Of a DNA stretch of 6,734 bases, positions 1 to 6,613 are shown piece after piece. This stretch comes from Nanobdellota archaeon (GTDB lineage Archaea; Nanobdellota; Nanobdellia; Woesearchaeales; JAGLGH01): contig JAGLGH010000358.1 in the NCBI GenBank assembly GCA_023144115.1, forward strand, positions 1 through 6,734, given 5' to 3'. The notes below the pieces were generated by a model that was not told the DNA's origin, searched no databases, and saw only the letters and a program-made list of their open reading frames with translations. The translations under genes and the position numbers were made by a program. The stretch's first letter is position 1; each line of letters opens with the position of its first letter.

Positions 1-807
1 ATTTTTTTCGCTGCAATTGAGACAGCAATCATAATGTTTCCTTTCTCCTTCATCTGTCTGATAAAAATAATCCTCATTCATTTCGCTCATCCATAAGATA
101 TTATTTGTCTGAAGATTATCTCTCTTTTTCTCATAACCTTTGATTATGCAATTAGGAAAACAATCAATTCTCATATCAATGCCTTTTGAACAACCATAAT
201 CTACTGCATCCTTTACATGTCTCCAGCTTTCTGATATCTTTGGAATAATCTTCATATTCTTTTTTGCAGTGCCTTTAATAAACACATTTGAGAATTTAAT
301 TATTGGAATATTTTTCCCTACTGCTAAATCAATTATTTCTCTTAATCTGAGCATATTCATCTTGTTTACAACAATATTTACTATGCATTCAATATCACTG
401 AATCTTAAGATGTTTCTGATGCCCAGTAGGGTTTGTTCAAAAGATTCTGATTGAGTCAGCTTGTTGTGCAGTTCTTTATCTGGGCCATGCAGGGAAGTAT
501 ATACATATTTGAGTCCCTTTTTATGCAAATGGTTGCATAGTTTTTGATTGGAAAGCATCCTTGCATTTGTTATCAGCCCAATGGCAAGCTCTTGGTTATA
601 AATAAAATCAATAATTTTCAAGAAGTTCTTGTCAATAGTAATCTCCCCTCCAGAAAGCAAGATCATATCTGCTTTTGGTTTGATTTGCAGGATTTTACGA
701 TAAATTTTTTGAAAACTGAGTTCAATATGATCATGATTATCCTTAAAGTGGCAGAATAAGCAGTTATTATTACATACATTTGCTGCTTTTATTATCGCTT
801 TTTTCAT
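1..807 (-). CDS. Radical SAM enzyme with C-terminal Cys cluster (3' end cut off by window)
   Basis: Reading the minus strand from ATG at 807-805 gives 269 uninterrupted codons to the window edge, so the C-terminus is missing. An in-frame TAA lies at 813-811, so this is the first possible ATG. Residues 12-19 read CNNNCLFC, the CxxxCxxC motif that binds the SAM-cleaving [4Fe-4S] cluster. SGGE follows at 52-55, matching the SAM-contacting GGE motif (GGEI here instead of the usual GGEP). TSLHG lies at 104-108, a motif common in the MoaA/PqqE-like branch. A second Cys set (C216, C220, C261, C262, C265) near the visible end could hold an auxiliary iron-sulfur cluster, as in SPASM or twitch domains. 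The fold and SAM chemistry are well supported; the substrate is unknown. It is divergent from the cobalamin-type radical SAM gene and shares the architecture of the enzyme at 2508-3359, which suggests paralogues in one pathway. Confidence 0.9.
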   Translation of the reverse strand, partial: MKKAIIKAANVCNNNCLFCHFKDNHDHIELSFQKIYRKILQIKPKADMILLSGGEITIDKNFLKIIDFIYNQELAIGLITNARMLSNQKLCNHLHKKGLKYVYTSLHGPDKELHNKLTQSESFEQTLLGIRNILRFSDIECIVNIVVNKMNMLRLREIIDLAVGKNIPIIKFSNVFIKGTAKKNMKIIPKISESWRHVKDAVDYGCSKGIDMRIDCFPNCIIKGYEKKRDNLQTNNILWMSEMNEDYFYQTDEGERKHYDCCLNCSEKN

Positions 808-923
808 TTTTTAAAATGCCACTCAAATTAATGTTCTTTTTACCGTATATTACATCTGTCTCAACTTAATTTCCCCTCAATAAATAGAATCTATGGATAA
901 TATAAAAACATTTCCTTAATTTG
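808..923. promoter_or_regulatory. Divergent intergenic promoter region
   Basis: This gap separates the two divergent radical SAM genes and must carry a promoter for each. On the plus strand, ATAATATAAAAA at 897-908 is a good archaeal TATA box about 20-25 nt before the ATG at 924. On the minus strand, TAATATA (plus positions 852-846) is a weaker candidate about 42 nt before the ATG at 807. Neither start has a convincing Shine-Dalgarno sequence. I saw no cobalamin riboswitch-like structure, and the gap is short for one. The TATA assignments are pattern-based inference. Confidence 0.5.
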
Positions 924-2429
924 ATGGCAAACTTTATTAAAGGCCAATATAATCTTCAAAATATGCTCTGTGATGTTTTGTTTATTCATATACCAAGATT
1001 GATTTCAAAATCACTTACAATAAATTTGATTCCCATTGGTATCTTTTCTATTGCTGATTTCATATCTAATCGAGGTATATCAACAAAGATTCTGCATATG
1101 GGAATAGAACAAGAATTGAATGCCAAGTTTGATGTTGCTGGATTTATTAAGGAAAACAATATATCAATTATCTGCCTTGATCTTCATTGGCATCATAGTG
1201 CTCATGTTACTTTAAAAGAAGCAGAAAGAATTAAGGGTATGAATCCTGATTGCAAAATTGTGCTTGGTGGAAATACTTCATCTTTCTTTAGCAAAGAGAT
1301 TTTGCAGGAATATAGTTTTATTGATTATATAGTTAGAGGCGATGGAGAAATACCTTTATTTGAGCTTGTAAAACAACTAAAAGGAAATTCAGACTTGTCA
1401 AAAGTGCCTAATCTGTCATGGAGGGAGGGGTGCCAAATAATACAAAATAACCAGACCTTTGTTGCAGATCAGAATCTGATGAATAATCTATCTTTTACTA
1501 ACTTTTCTCTTTTGCAAAATTATGAACGCTATCTTAACTATTTTTTAGATGAGATTATTCATAATAAAAGAGTTATATATTTTAATTGTGGAAGAGGTTG
1601 CCCAGTGAATTGCTCATTTTGCGCTGGTTCTAACATCTCTCAAAAAATAATAAATAATAGAATAAGACCAGAACTAATGTCCTATTGGGCTGTAATAAGA
1701 GAACTGAAAAATATGAAACAATTTGGAATCAATTGCTGGTATACATGCTTTGATCCATATCCCCATTCTGATTACTATGCAACTTTATTCAAAAAAATAA
1801 GAGATAATGATATTAAACTTAATTTATATTTTGAATGCTGGTCTCTCCCTTCAAAAGAGTTCATTGATGAATTTTCAGGAACATTTCTCGAAGATTCTAC
1901 ACTAATAATCTCTCCTGAAACTGGATCTAATAAGGTGAGGAATAAAAATAAAGGTTATTTTTATTCCAATAAGCAATTATTGAGCATATTAAATTATATT
2001 GAAGAAAAAGGAGTTAATTGTATCTTATCTTTTGCAGCAGGATTACCGTTTGAAACCAAAGAAGATATTTTCAGAACGTTTGTTCTTATACATCATATAA
2101 AAAGGAATTATAAAAAGATTGAATTTACTTTTAGTTCAATAGCTTTGGAGCCTGCATCTCCAATCTACCTTAAGCCTAGTTTGTTCGAAGTGATTTCAGA
2201 ACGAAGTTCTTTTGATGCTTTTTGCAGTAAGGATACTGATTTAGGATATCATACTGATAATCTCACAAAAGAAGAAATTAATGCAGCTATAGAACTTATG
2301 AAAATCGAAGCTAACTCAGAGGATAATATGTACTCTCCTTTTAATATATTGAAATCAAGGATGGTAAAAAATGAGCCCTTAAATTTTCCAGAGATTCTTC
2401 AGGACATTAGTAAGTTTCATAAGCATTAG
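924..2429 (+). CDS. Cobalamin-binding-domain radical SAM enzyme (class B-like)
   Basis: A 501-residue protein with an N-terminal Rossmann-like domain (about residues 14-150) of the B12-binding type. It has a first strand CDVLFIHIPRL, a strand ending IVLGG near 113-117, and YIVRGDGE near 135-142, which is typical of the boundary of B12-dependent radical SAM proteins. The radical SAM core follows: CGRGCPVNCSFCAG near 222-235, with CxxxCxxC at about C226, C230 and C233, then FDPYP and ISPETGSN segments resembling the family's barrel strands. Such enzymes carry out methylations, ring contractions and other radical steps. The usual DxHxxG cobalamin-His motif is not obvious (DLHWHH sits in that area), which many class B members tolerate. 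The start is uncertain: TTG at 921 directly precedes ATG 924, and ATG 963 would begin MLCDVLFIHIP, right at the domain edge and better spaced from the TATA box. The substrate is unknown. It heads a plus-strand gene series. Confidence 0.87.
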   Translation: MANFIKGQYNLQNMLCDVLFIHIPRLISKSLTINLIPIGIFSIADFISNRGISTKILHMGIEQELNAKFDVAGFIKENNISIICLDLHWHHSAHVTLKEAERIKGMNPDCKIVLGGNTSSFFSKEILQEYSFIDYIVRGDGEIPLFELVKQLKGNSDLSKVPNLSWREGCQIIQNNQTFVADQNLMNNLSFTNFSLLQNYERYLNYFLDEIIHNKRVIYFNCGRGCPVNCSFCAGSNISQKIINNRIRPELMSYWAVIRELKNMKQFGINCWYTCFDPYPHSDYYATLFKKIRDNDIKLNLYFECWSLPSKEFIDEFSGTFLEDSTLIISPETGSNKVRNKNKGYFYSNKQLLSILNYIEEKGVNCILSFAAGLPFETKEDIFRTFVLIHHIKRNYKKIEFTFSSIALEPASPIYLKPSLFEVISERSSFDAFCSKDTDLGYHTDNLTKEEINAAIELMKIEANSEDNMYSPFNILKSRMVKNEPLNFPEILQDISKFHKH

Positions 2430-2476
2430 CCATTGTGAACAAAATGAACATTAATGCTAAATAAATATAGAAACTA

Positions 2477-2485
2477 TTATAAATA
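2477..2485 (+). promoter_or_regulatory. TATA box for the second plus-strand radical SAM gene
   Basis: TTATAAATA is centred about 27 nt before the ATG at 2508, the spacing expected for an archaeal TATA box driving a leaderless or nearly leaderless transcript. The 78-nt gap (2430-2507) is extremely A+T-rich and has no Shine-Dalgarno sequence, so the gene may be transcribed separately from the one upstream. In such A+T-rich sequence a chance match is possible. Confidence 0.45.
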
Positions 2486-2507
2486 TAAATTTAATTTGAA
2501 TATATAG

Positions 2508-3359
2508 ATGAGAAGAGTAGATTTAATGTTAAGTCAACAATGCAATACTAATTGCATATTCTGTTATCTTCATGGCATCAAAAAATCAGATTATGATTTT
2601 AGTTTTGATAAGATAAAAGAGACTTTGGAAAATGGCGCAGCCAAGGGTTATAAAGAAGTTTATATCTCTGGCGGCGAACCTACACTTAATAATAAGCTTC
2701 CGGAAATAATAGCATATGCAAAGAAACTTGGCTTTCAGGACATAAAAATAATGACAAATGGCCTAAGGATGTCATATCCCAATTTCCTAAAGAAACTGAT
2801 TGGTTGCGGATTAAATCAGCTGGCGTTTTCATTGCATGGATCTGATGCCAAAACTCATGATTTTCATACAAATTACAAAGGAAGCTTTGAATTAATTGAA
2901 AAAGCCATAGACAATGCATTAACCTATAAAGATAAATTAAAAATAGAGGTAAATTCAGTAATAACAAAATATAACATCCACAAAATAAATTATCTTGCTG
3001 AATTTGCTTTGGCAAAAGGAATAAACCATATCCATTTTCAATTGATTGTTCCTAATTCTGAGGGCAATAAAAAACTGTTTCCAGAGATTAGAGACATAAA
3101 ATATTATTTTGCCGAAGTTATTGAAAAATATGGCGATAAATGCGATGGATTGACCTTTGGATTTGTCCCTTTTTGTTACCTTCCTGATTATGAAGATTAT
3201 ATTGTGAAATTTGATATTTCTACAAAATTCTTTTCAAACTGCAATAATCTGTTCTTATCCTGGAAAGATTCATTATTAAAAAATAAGAAAATAGAGACAG
3301 AATGCCAGTCCTGCAGATATTTTCAGCATTGCAGGGGTTACTGGAATCTTGAAGATTGA
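2508..3359 (+). CDS. Compact radical SAM enzyme with twitch/SPASM-like C-terminal Cys cluster
   Basis: A complete 283-residue protein. CNTNCIFC at residues 12-19 is the CxxxCxxC motif for the SAM-binding [4Fe-4S] cluster; SGGEP at 54-58 is the SAM-contacting motif; MTNG at 82-85 and FSLHG at 107-111 are conserved barrel strands of MoaA/NifB/PqqE relatives. The C-terminus has C223 (in PFCYLP), C245, then C266xxC269xxxxxC275RG. This arrangement is typical of an auxiliary iron-sulfur cluster in peptide- or cofactor-modifying radical SAM enzymes. The length fits a core barrel plus a short twitch domain. An ATG at 2526 is possible, but the first start places the motif at the usual distance from the N-terminus. 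It lies 78 nt after the cobalamin-type enzyme and 40 nt before the U32-like gene. The family is clear; the substrate is not. Confidence 0.9.
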   Translation: MRRVDLMLSQQCNTNCIFCYLHGIKKSDYDFSFDKIKETLENGAAKGYKEVYISGGEPTLNNKLPEIIAYAKKLGFQDIKIMTNGLRMSYPNFLKKLIGCGLNQLAFSLHGSDAKTHDFHTNYKGSFELIEKAIDNALTYKDKLKIEVNSVITKYNIHKINYLAEFALAKGINHIHFQLIVPNSEGNKKLFPEIRDIKYYFAEVIEKYGDKCDGLTFGFVPFCYLPDYEDYIVKFDISTKFFSNCNNLFLSWKDSLLKNKKIETECQSCRYFQHCRGYWNLED

Positions 3360-3399
3360 CGAATAGAAAATACGCAAAAATAAATCATACAATTGAAAA

Positions 3400-4314
3400 A
3401 TGAAAATCGCAATGCCAATATCATCAGCAAAAGAGATAGATTCTTTATTGTCAGCAAATCCTGATGAGTTTTTTTGCGGTATGGATTTTGGGGGTGATGT
3501 TGCCTATAATCGGAGGGAGATGGGCTATGCCAATCTCAGCTCTTACGAAGAATTAAAGGGAATTATCTCTAAAGCGCACACAAATAATGTTAAAGTATCA
3601 TTTGTGATTAATGCTCAGATATACATGCCTGCCCAAATTGAATTCATGAAAAAAGAGATTAAGCAATTATCTGCAATTGGTGTGGATAATATAATCACTT
3701 CATGCCTCACACTTATGGAATATATCAGAGAAAATTATCCTAATCTTGGAATAATAGTGACTTCTGTGATGGGGCTTTTCAACAGTGAGGCAATCATGCA
3801 ATTCAAGGAATTAGGCGCATCCAGAGTAATCCTGCCTCGCGATGTGACTATAGCAGAGATTAAGGAAATGAAAAGACTGTGCCAGGGCGTAGAGTTTGAA
3901 GTTTTTATAATTGGGTGGAAATGTTCAAATACTGACTGTTTTTGTTTTGGATTCCATGATAGGCAAAATCATTCTGCTTTGACAAACTTGTGCTGTCTTG
4001 ATTATAAGGTAACTTCAAAAAATCCGCTTCAAAGCGCTAGGCTCGAAGGATTCTTCAGGAATAATTCCTTATGCAGTGAGAGGGCATGCGGCGCATGCAA
4101 AATAAAGGAATTGGCTGATATTGGAATAGATTATATCAAAATAGTGGGAAGGAGGCTGCCGCTTAAGCAAAAGATGAATCTGTTAAACTTCATAAATAAA
4201 GTCAAAGCTTTGAATAACCAAATCCAGGACATAAAAGAGATTAAAGTAAAAACCAGGAGATTATATAAAGAGCATTTTGGGATTGAATGCACTCCCGAAT
4301 ATTGCTATTTTTAG
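3400..4314 (+). CDS. Peptidase U32 family protein (probable Fe-S TIM barrel, UbiU/RlhA/TrhP-like)
   Basis: A 304-residue protein with the U32 pattern. FFCGMDFGG (24-32) matches the first strand, VKVSFVINA (64-72) the next conserved strand, GASRVILPRDVTIAEI (139-154) the 'G..RV.L.RE' element, and EVFIIGWKC (167-175) the U32 signature region. C175, C182, C199 and C233 are spaced like the four [4Fe-4S] ligands described for U32 proteins such as UbiU; nearby C180, C198 and C230 are alternatives. Although named peptidases, characterised U32 members (RlhA, TrhP/TrhO-type tRNA enzymes, UbiU/UbiV) act in oxygen-independent hydroxylation of RNA or quinone precursors. Here the neighbours are radical SAM genes, with a possible partner subunit 33 nt downstream, echoing the UbiU-UbiV heterodimer. 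Two further Cys (297, 302) end the protein. The family is well supported; an RNA, small-molecule or peptide substrate cannot be chosen. Confidence 0.85.
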   Translation: MKIAMPISSAKEIDSLLSANPDEFFCGMDFGGDVAYNRREMGYANLSSYEELKGIISKAHTNNVKVSFVINAQIYMPAQIEFMKKEIKQLSAIGVDNIITSCLTLMEYIRENYPNLGIIVTSVMGLFNSEAIMQFKELGASRVILPRDVTIAEIKEMKRLCQGVEFEVFIIGWKCSNTDCFCFGFHDRQNHSALTNLCCLDYKVTSKNPLQSARLEGFFRNNSLCSERACGACKIKELADIGIDYIKIVGRRLPLKQKMNLLNFINKVKALNNQIQDIKEIKVKTRRLYKEHFGIECTPEYCYF

Positions 4315-4316
4315 GG

Positions 4317-4328
4317 ATAATATAAAAA
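4317..4328 (+). promoter_or_regulatory. TATA box before the U32-like partner gene
   Basis: ATAATATAAAAA begins two bases after the stop of the U32 gene. It is identical to the element at 897-908 before the cobalamin-type radical SAM gene, and in both places it is preceded by GG. The ATG at 4348 lies 27 nt after the TATAAAAA core begins, fitting a leaderless start. The gene may therefore have its own promoter as well as readthrough from upstream. Confidence 0.5.
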
Positions 4329-4347
4329 AGAAATTTAAGGAAATAAG

Positions 4348-5061
4348 ATGAAAAGAAACATAGAACGCGCCAGGTTTATTGCAAGCAGTGAAAATCTGAA
4401 TATAGATCTTTCCAAATTTGATAGAATTTATTTTGGCAATGAGTTTACTGACACATTGCTGCCAAGAGCTGAAAGACTCAAAAGACTATCTAATTTGGTG
4501 AAGAAGGATATTACTTTAGTTACTCCATTCATTACCCAGAGCAAGATAGATAATATTGCAGAATTGCTTGAAGTCGCCAAGGTCTCAGACAATGTTTCTG
4601 AGGTTGTAGTAAATGATTTTGGTGTTTTAAGATTGATGAATAGAAAATTCAAGGATTTGATTCCTATTGCAGGAAGGATTCTTGTAAAGCAAAAAACAGA
4701 TCCAAGGCACTATTATGAATCTTATAGCAATAAGGAAAGTTCATTGCATACATCATTAAGTGATATAGGTTTTGCCAATTTTTTGAAAAAGAACAATGTC
4801 AAAATGGTAGAACTCAATAATACTCTCCAAGGCGCAGATTTGCCTGCTGATTTTTCTTATTCCTTACATTACCCCCATGTTATTGTAGCGCTTAAAAGAA
4901 TATATGCTAATGCAGAGAGAGGATCATTTATTCTTCAGCATGAATGCATGAAGGAAAAATTGCTTTCAAATGGATATGCATTTTTTTATATGAATAAAAC
5001 AATAAATCCAGCAATAAAATCAAAGCTTGACAGGATTATATTTAGCAATAGATTAAGTTAA
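4348..5061 (+). CDS. Probable divergent U32-like TIM-barrel partner protein without Fe-S cysteines
   Basis: A 237-residue soluble protein with no signal peptide or membrane segment. I do not recognise a named family with certainty. FDRIYFGNEF (24-33), KKDITLVTPFI (52-62), VSEVVVNDFGVLRL (83-96) and LIPIAGRILVKQKTDPR (104-120) read as alternating strands and helices like the front half of a U32 barrel: 'D.IYFG', a TP.I strand, a VND.GVL strand, and a GR.L.K...DPR element. Only one cysteine (C200) is present, so the four-Cys cluster of its neighbour is missing. Position directly after a canonical U32 gene suggests a non-catalytic or substrate-binding partner, by analogy with paired U32 proteins. 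This assignment is inference from pattern and neighbourhood; an unrelated barrel is possible. An own TATA box lies at 4317-4328. Confidence 0.72.
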   Translation: MKRNIERARFIASSENLNIDLSKFDRIYFGNEFTDTLLPRAERLKRLSNLVKKDITLVTPFITQSKIDNIAELLEVAKVSDNVSEVVVNDFGVLRLMNRKFKDLIPIAGRILVKQKTDPRHYYESYSNKESSLHTSLSDIGFANFLKKNNVKMVELNNTLQGADLPADFSYSLHYPHVIVALKRIYANAERGSFILQHECMKEKLLSNGYAFFYMNKTINPAIKSKLDRIIFSNRLS

Positions 5062-5087
5062 TTGCATAAATAGAATTAACCTAAAAA

Positions 5088-5807
5088 ATGAAAACAAAAC
5101 AGATTTTTAACATCCTTTTGATTCTCCTTGCCTTTGTAATCATCCTTTTGCAGACGAGTGACATATCTCATAGCTATTCCATTAAAATCCTAGTAGGAAA
5201 GACATTAACATCAGAGGATTATCAGAAATTATGCTTTAATAATGAATATGAAACCCTAAAATCTGATAAAATAAGAAGATTGTGCAAATTGGTTCAACCA
5301 GATTATATGCATGCTTATTTTTATGGTGAGTGCATTGCTGTGAGCGAAGAGAATATCTCATTATGCAATTTATTATTGCAAGACCAAGATCCCGATTATG
5401 CCCTTGAGCATCGCCAATATTGCGAAAAAAACTTTAATATTTACTTTCTTCTGAAAACAAGGCAAGTAAAATTCTGTGACTCACTTAAAGAAAAACCAGA
5501 CATTAAGATATTCCATTCTCCTGAAGATGATTTTCTCCTATGCAATGAGATTCATAAACACTTAGTAGAAGATGCTGCAATAGGACAATGGGAATCTCTT
5601 TGTTCAAGATTGTTTGATAAAGAGAAGTTTATGCCCAGATGTATAGCTACATTATTGAACAACTCATCAATCTGCGATAAAATTGATGGGATTGATGAGA
5701 AAATAAAATGCAAGATATATACCAGAGAGATTGAATGCGATAGATTAAATGATAAGGAATATATACTGGATCTTATAAATAACACCAATCATTTCACTTA
5801 TGGGTGA
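5088..5807 (+). CDS. Membrane-anchored or secreted Cys-rich protein, function unknown
   Basis: A 239-residue protein that starts MKTKQ, followed by a hydrophobic stretch at about residues 6-22 (an uncleaved anchor or signal peptide), so the rest is probably outside the cell. The mature part has twelve cysteines (49, 66, 82, 93, 112, 130, 152, 172, 185, 196, 208, 217) in repeating short units of the form C-x(10-20)-C, often preceded by an acidic or Ser/Asn-rich turn (for example NISLC, VKFC, NSSIC). The even number and lack of CxxC pairs suggest disulfides rather than metal sites. The protein at 5828-6595 has similar units (DSSYC, DKSFC), so they may be distant paralogues. No lipobox Cys follows the hydrophobic stretch. 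The gene starts 26 nt after the U32-like partner and may be read through from it; ATAAATA at 5066-5072 is a weak promoter candidate. No function is assigned. Confidence 0.8.
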   Translation: MKTKQIFNILLILLAFVIILLQTSDISHSYSIKILVGKTLTSEDYQKLCFNNEYETLKSDKIRRLCKLVQPDYMHAYFYGECIAVSEENISLCNLLLQDQDPDYALEHRQYCEKNFNIYFLLKTRQVKFCDSLKEKPDIKIFHSPEDDFLLCNEIHKHLVEDAAIGQWESLCSRLFDKEKFMPRCIATLLNNSSICDKIDGIDEKIKCKIYTREIECDRLNDKEYILDLINNTNHFTYG

Positions 5808-5827
5808 TTTCCTGCGTCTGGCTTCTG

Positions 5828-6595
5828 CTATATCCCAATTAAGAGATTACACTCTTCTTTCTTTTCTAAGTTAGATATCTCATCACAAAAAGACTTATCC
5901 AAGTTAAACATGCCTTTGCAGAATAACAACATATCTGCCTCAGAAATCCCAGAGGATTGCTCTTTTTGCGAATCAACCCACAAATTACATAAATCATCAA
6001 TCCTTCCTTCTGAAATAAAAGTAACTATGGTCTTGCATACCTGGATATCATCAGCATCTTCATCTCCATGCATGCGATCCTCATATATCCTGCCTAAGCT
6101 GTCATCAAGCATTTCACAGTATGAGGAATCCTTATTTTTATATGCCAAAATTCTGTATACTCTATTCTTGCATTTTAGTATATTTTCAGGTAGCCTGAGC
6201 TTCTCACATTCCTCTATATCTGTTTCAGAGTATGCAGAAGAAGAAATCTCCAATACTTTTTCCCTTGGCTGATTTAAATCAGTGATTTCTTCAACATCTT
6301 CAACTATCTCTCCTTCTGATTTCAAATAAATCAAATATGCTGCAAATACTATAATCAGCAAAATAACAAGAGAAGAGATTAAAATGAATAATTTTCTCTT
6401 CTTTGGAAGTCTGGGTTTTCCTGCAGGGGCTTCTTTTCCAGGAGCTTTCTTTGCTTTTTCTTCAAATTCAGATATCGCACTTAATACTACATCTTCTGAA
6501 TAACCGCTTTCTAAAAGTTTATCTTTTATTTCTTTAAGCGAAAAACCCTTTTTAATCTCATACACAATATATTTTTTTAATTTTTCTGGAACCAT
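5828..6595 (-). CDS. Single-pass membrane protein with N-terminal helical module and Cys-rich external domain
   Basis: A 255-residue protein read from ATG at 6595 to TAG at 5828. Residues 1-48 form a charged helical module (LKKYI, KKGFSLKEIKDKLLESGYSEDVV) resembling the small N-terminal helix-turn-helix-like module of many DPANN membrane proteins. Residues 49-68 are a Pro/Ala/Lys linker, and 69-91 a strong membrane helix with KKRK on its inner side, placing the N-terminus in the cytoplasm. An acidic stretch (93-130) then leads to an external domain with eight cysteines (130, 142, 160, 187, 203, 226, 237, 249), again in units such as KDSSYC and DKSFC. There are no cysteines before residue 130, consistent with disulfides outside only. 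It converges with the Cys-rich gene 5088-5807 (20-nt gap) and lies 18 nt downstream of the His-rich-tail gene on its own strand, so those two may be one transcript. Function unknown. Confidence 0.85.
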   Translation of the reverse strand: MVPEKLKKYIVYEIKKGFSLKEIKDKLLESGYSEDVVLSAISEFEEKAKKAPGKEAPAGKPRLPKKRKLFILISSLVILLIIVFAAYLIYLKSEGEIVEDVEEITDLNQPREKVLEISSSAYSETDIEECEKLRLPENILKCKNRVYRILAYKNKDSSYCEMLDDSLGRIYEDRMHGDEDADDIQVCKTIVTFISEGRIDDLCNLWVDSQKEQSSGISEADMLLFCKGMFNLDKSFCDEISNLEKKEECNLLIGI

Positions 6596-6613
6596 TTTTA
6601 AGATTATTAATAT

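Noticed and set aside
269..759. Short plus-strand open frames of 61 and 71 codons
   Set aside because: They lie opposite the minus-strand radical SAM gene, whose CxxxCxxC and GGE motifs prove the coding strand.
808..923. Cobalamin or SAM riboswitch in the leader of the B12-type radical SAM gene
   Set aside because: The gap is short and A+T-rich, shared by two promoters, and shows no conserved riboswitch core; the transcript seems to have almost no leader.
2686..3015. Minus-strand open frame of 109 codons
   Set aside because: It overlaps the core of the radical SAM gene 2508-3359 and its translation has no recognisable domain.
4428..4652. Minus-strand open frame of 74 codons
   Set aside because: It is a Ser/Leu-rich shadow of the U32-like partner gene with no start signal or domain.
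5088..5160. Lipoprotein signal peptide on the Cys-rich protein
   Set aside because: The hydrophobic stretch is followed by QTSDISHSYS, and the first cysteine is at residue 49, so there is no lipobox.
5808..5827. Bidirectional terminator between the convergent genes
   Set aside because: The 20-nt gap has neither an inverted repeat nor a clear T-run on either strand.
5552..6272. Minus-strand frame of 78 codons (5552-5788) and plus-strand frame of 120 codons (5910-6272)
   Set aside because: Each lies opposite a better-supported membrane protein gene, and the translations look like antisense of Cys/Glu/Lys-rich coding sequence.
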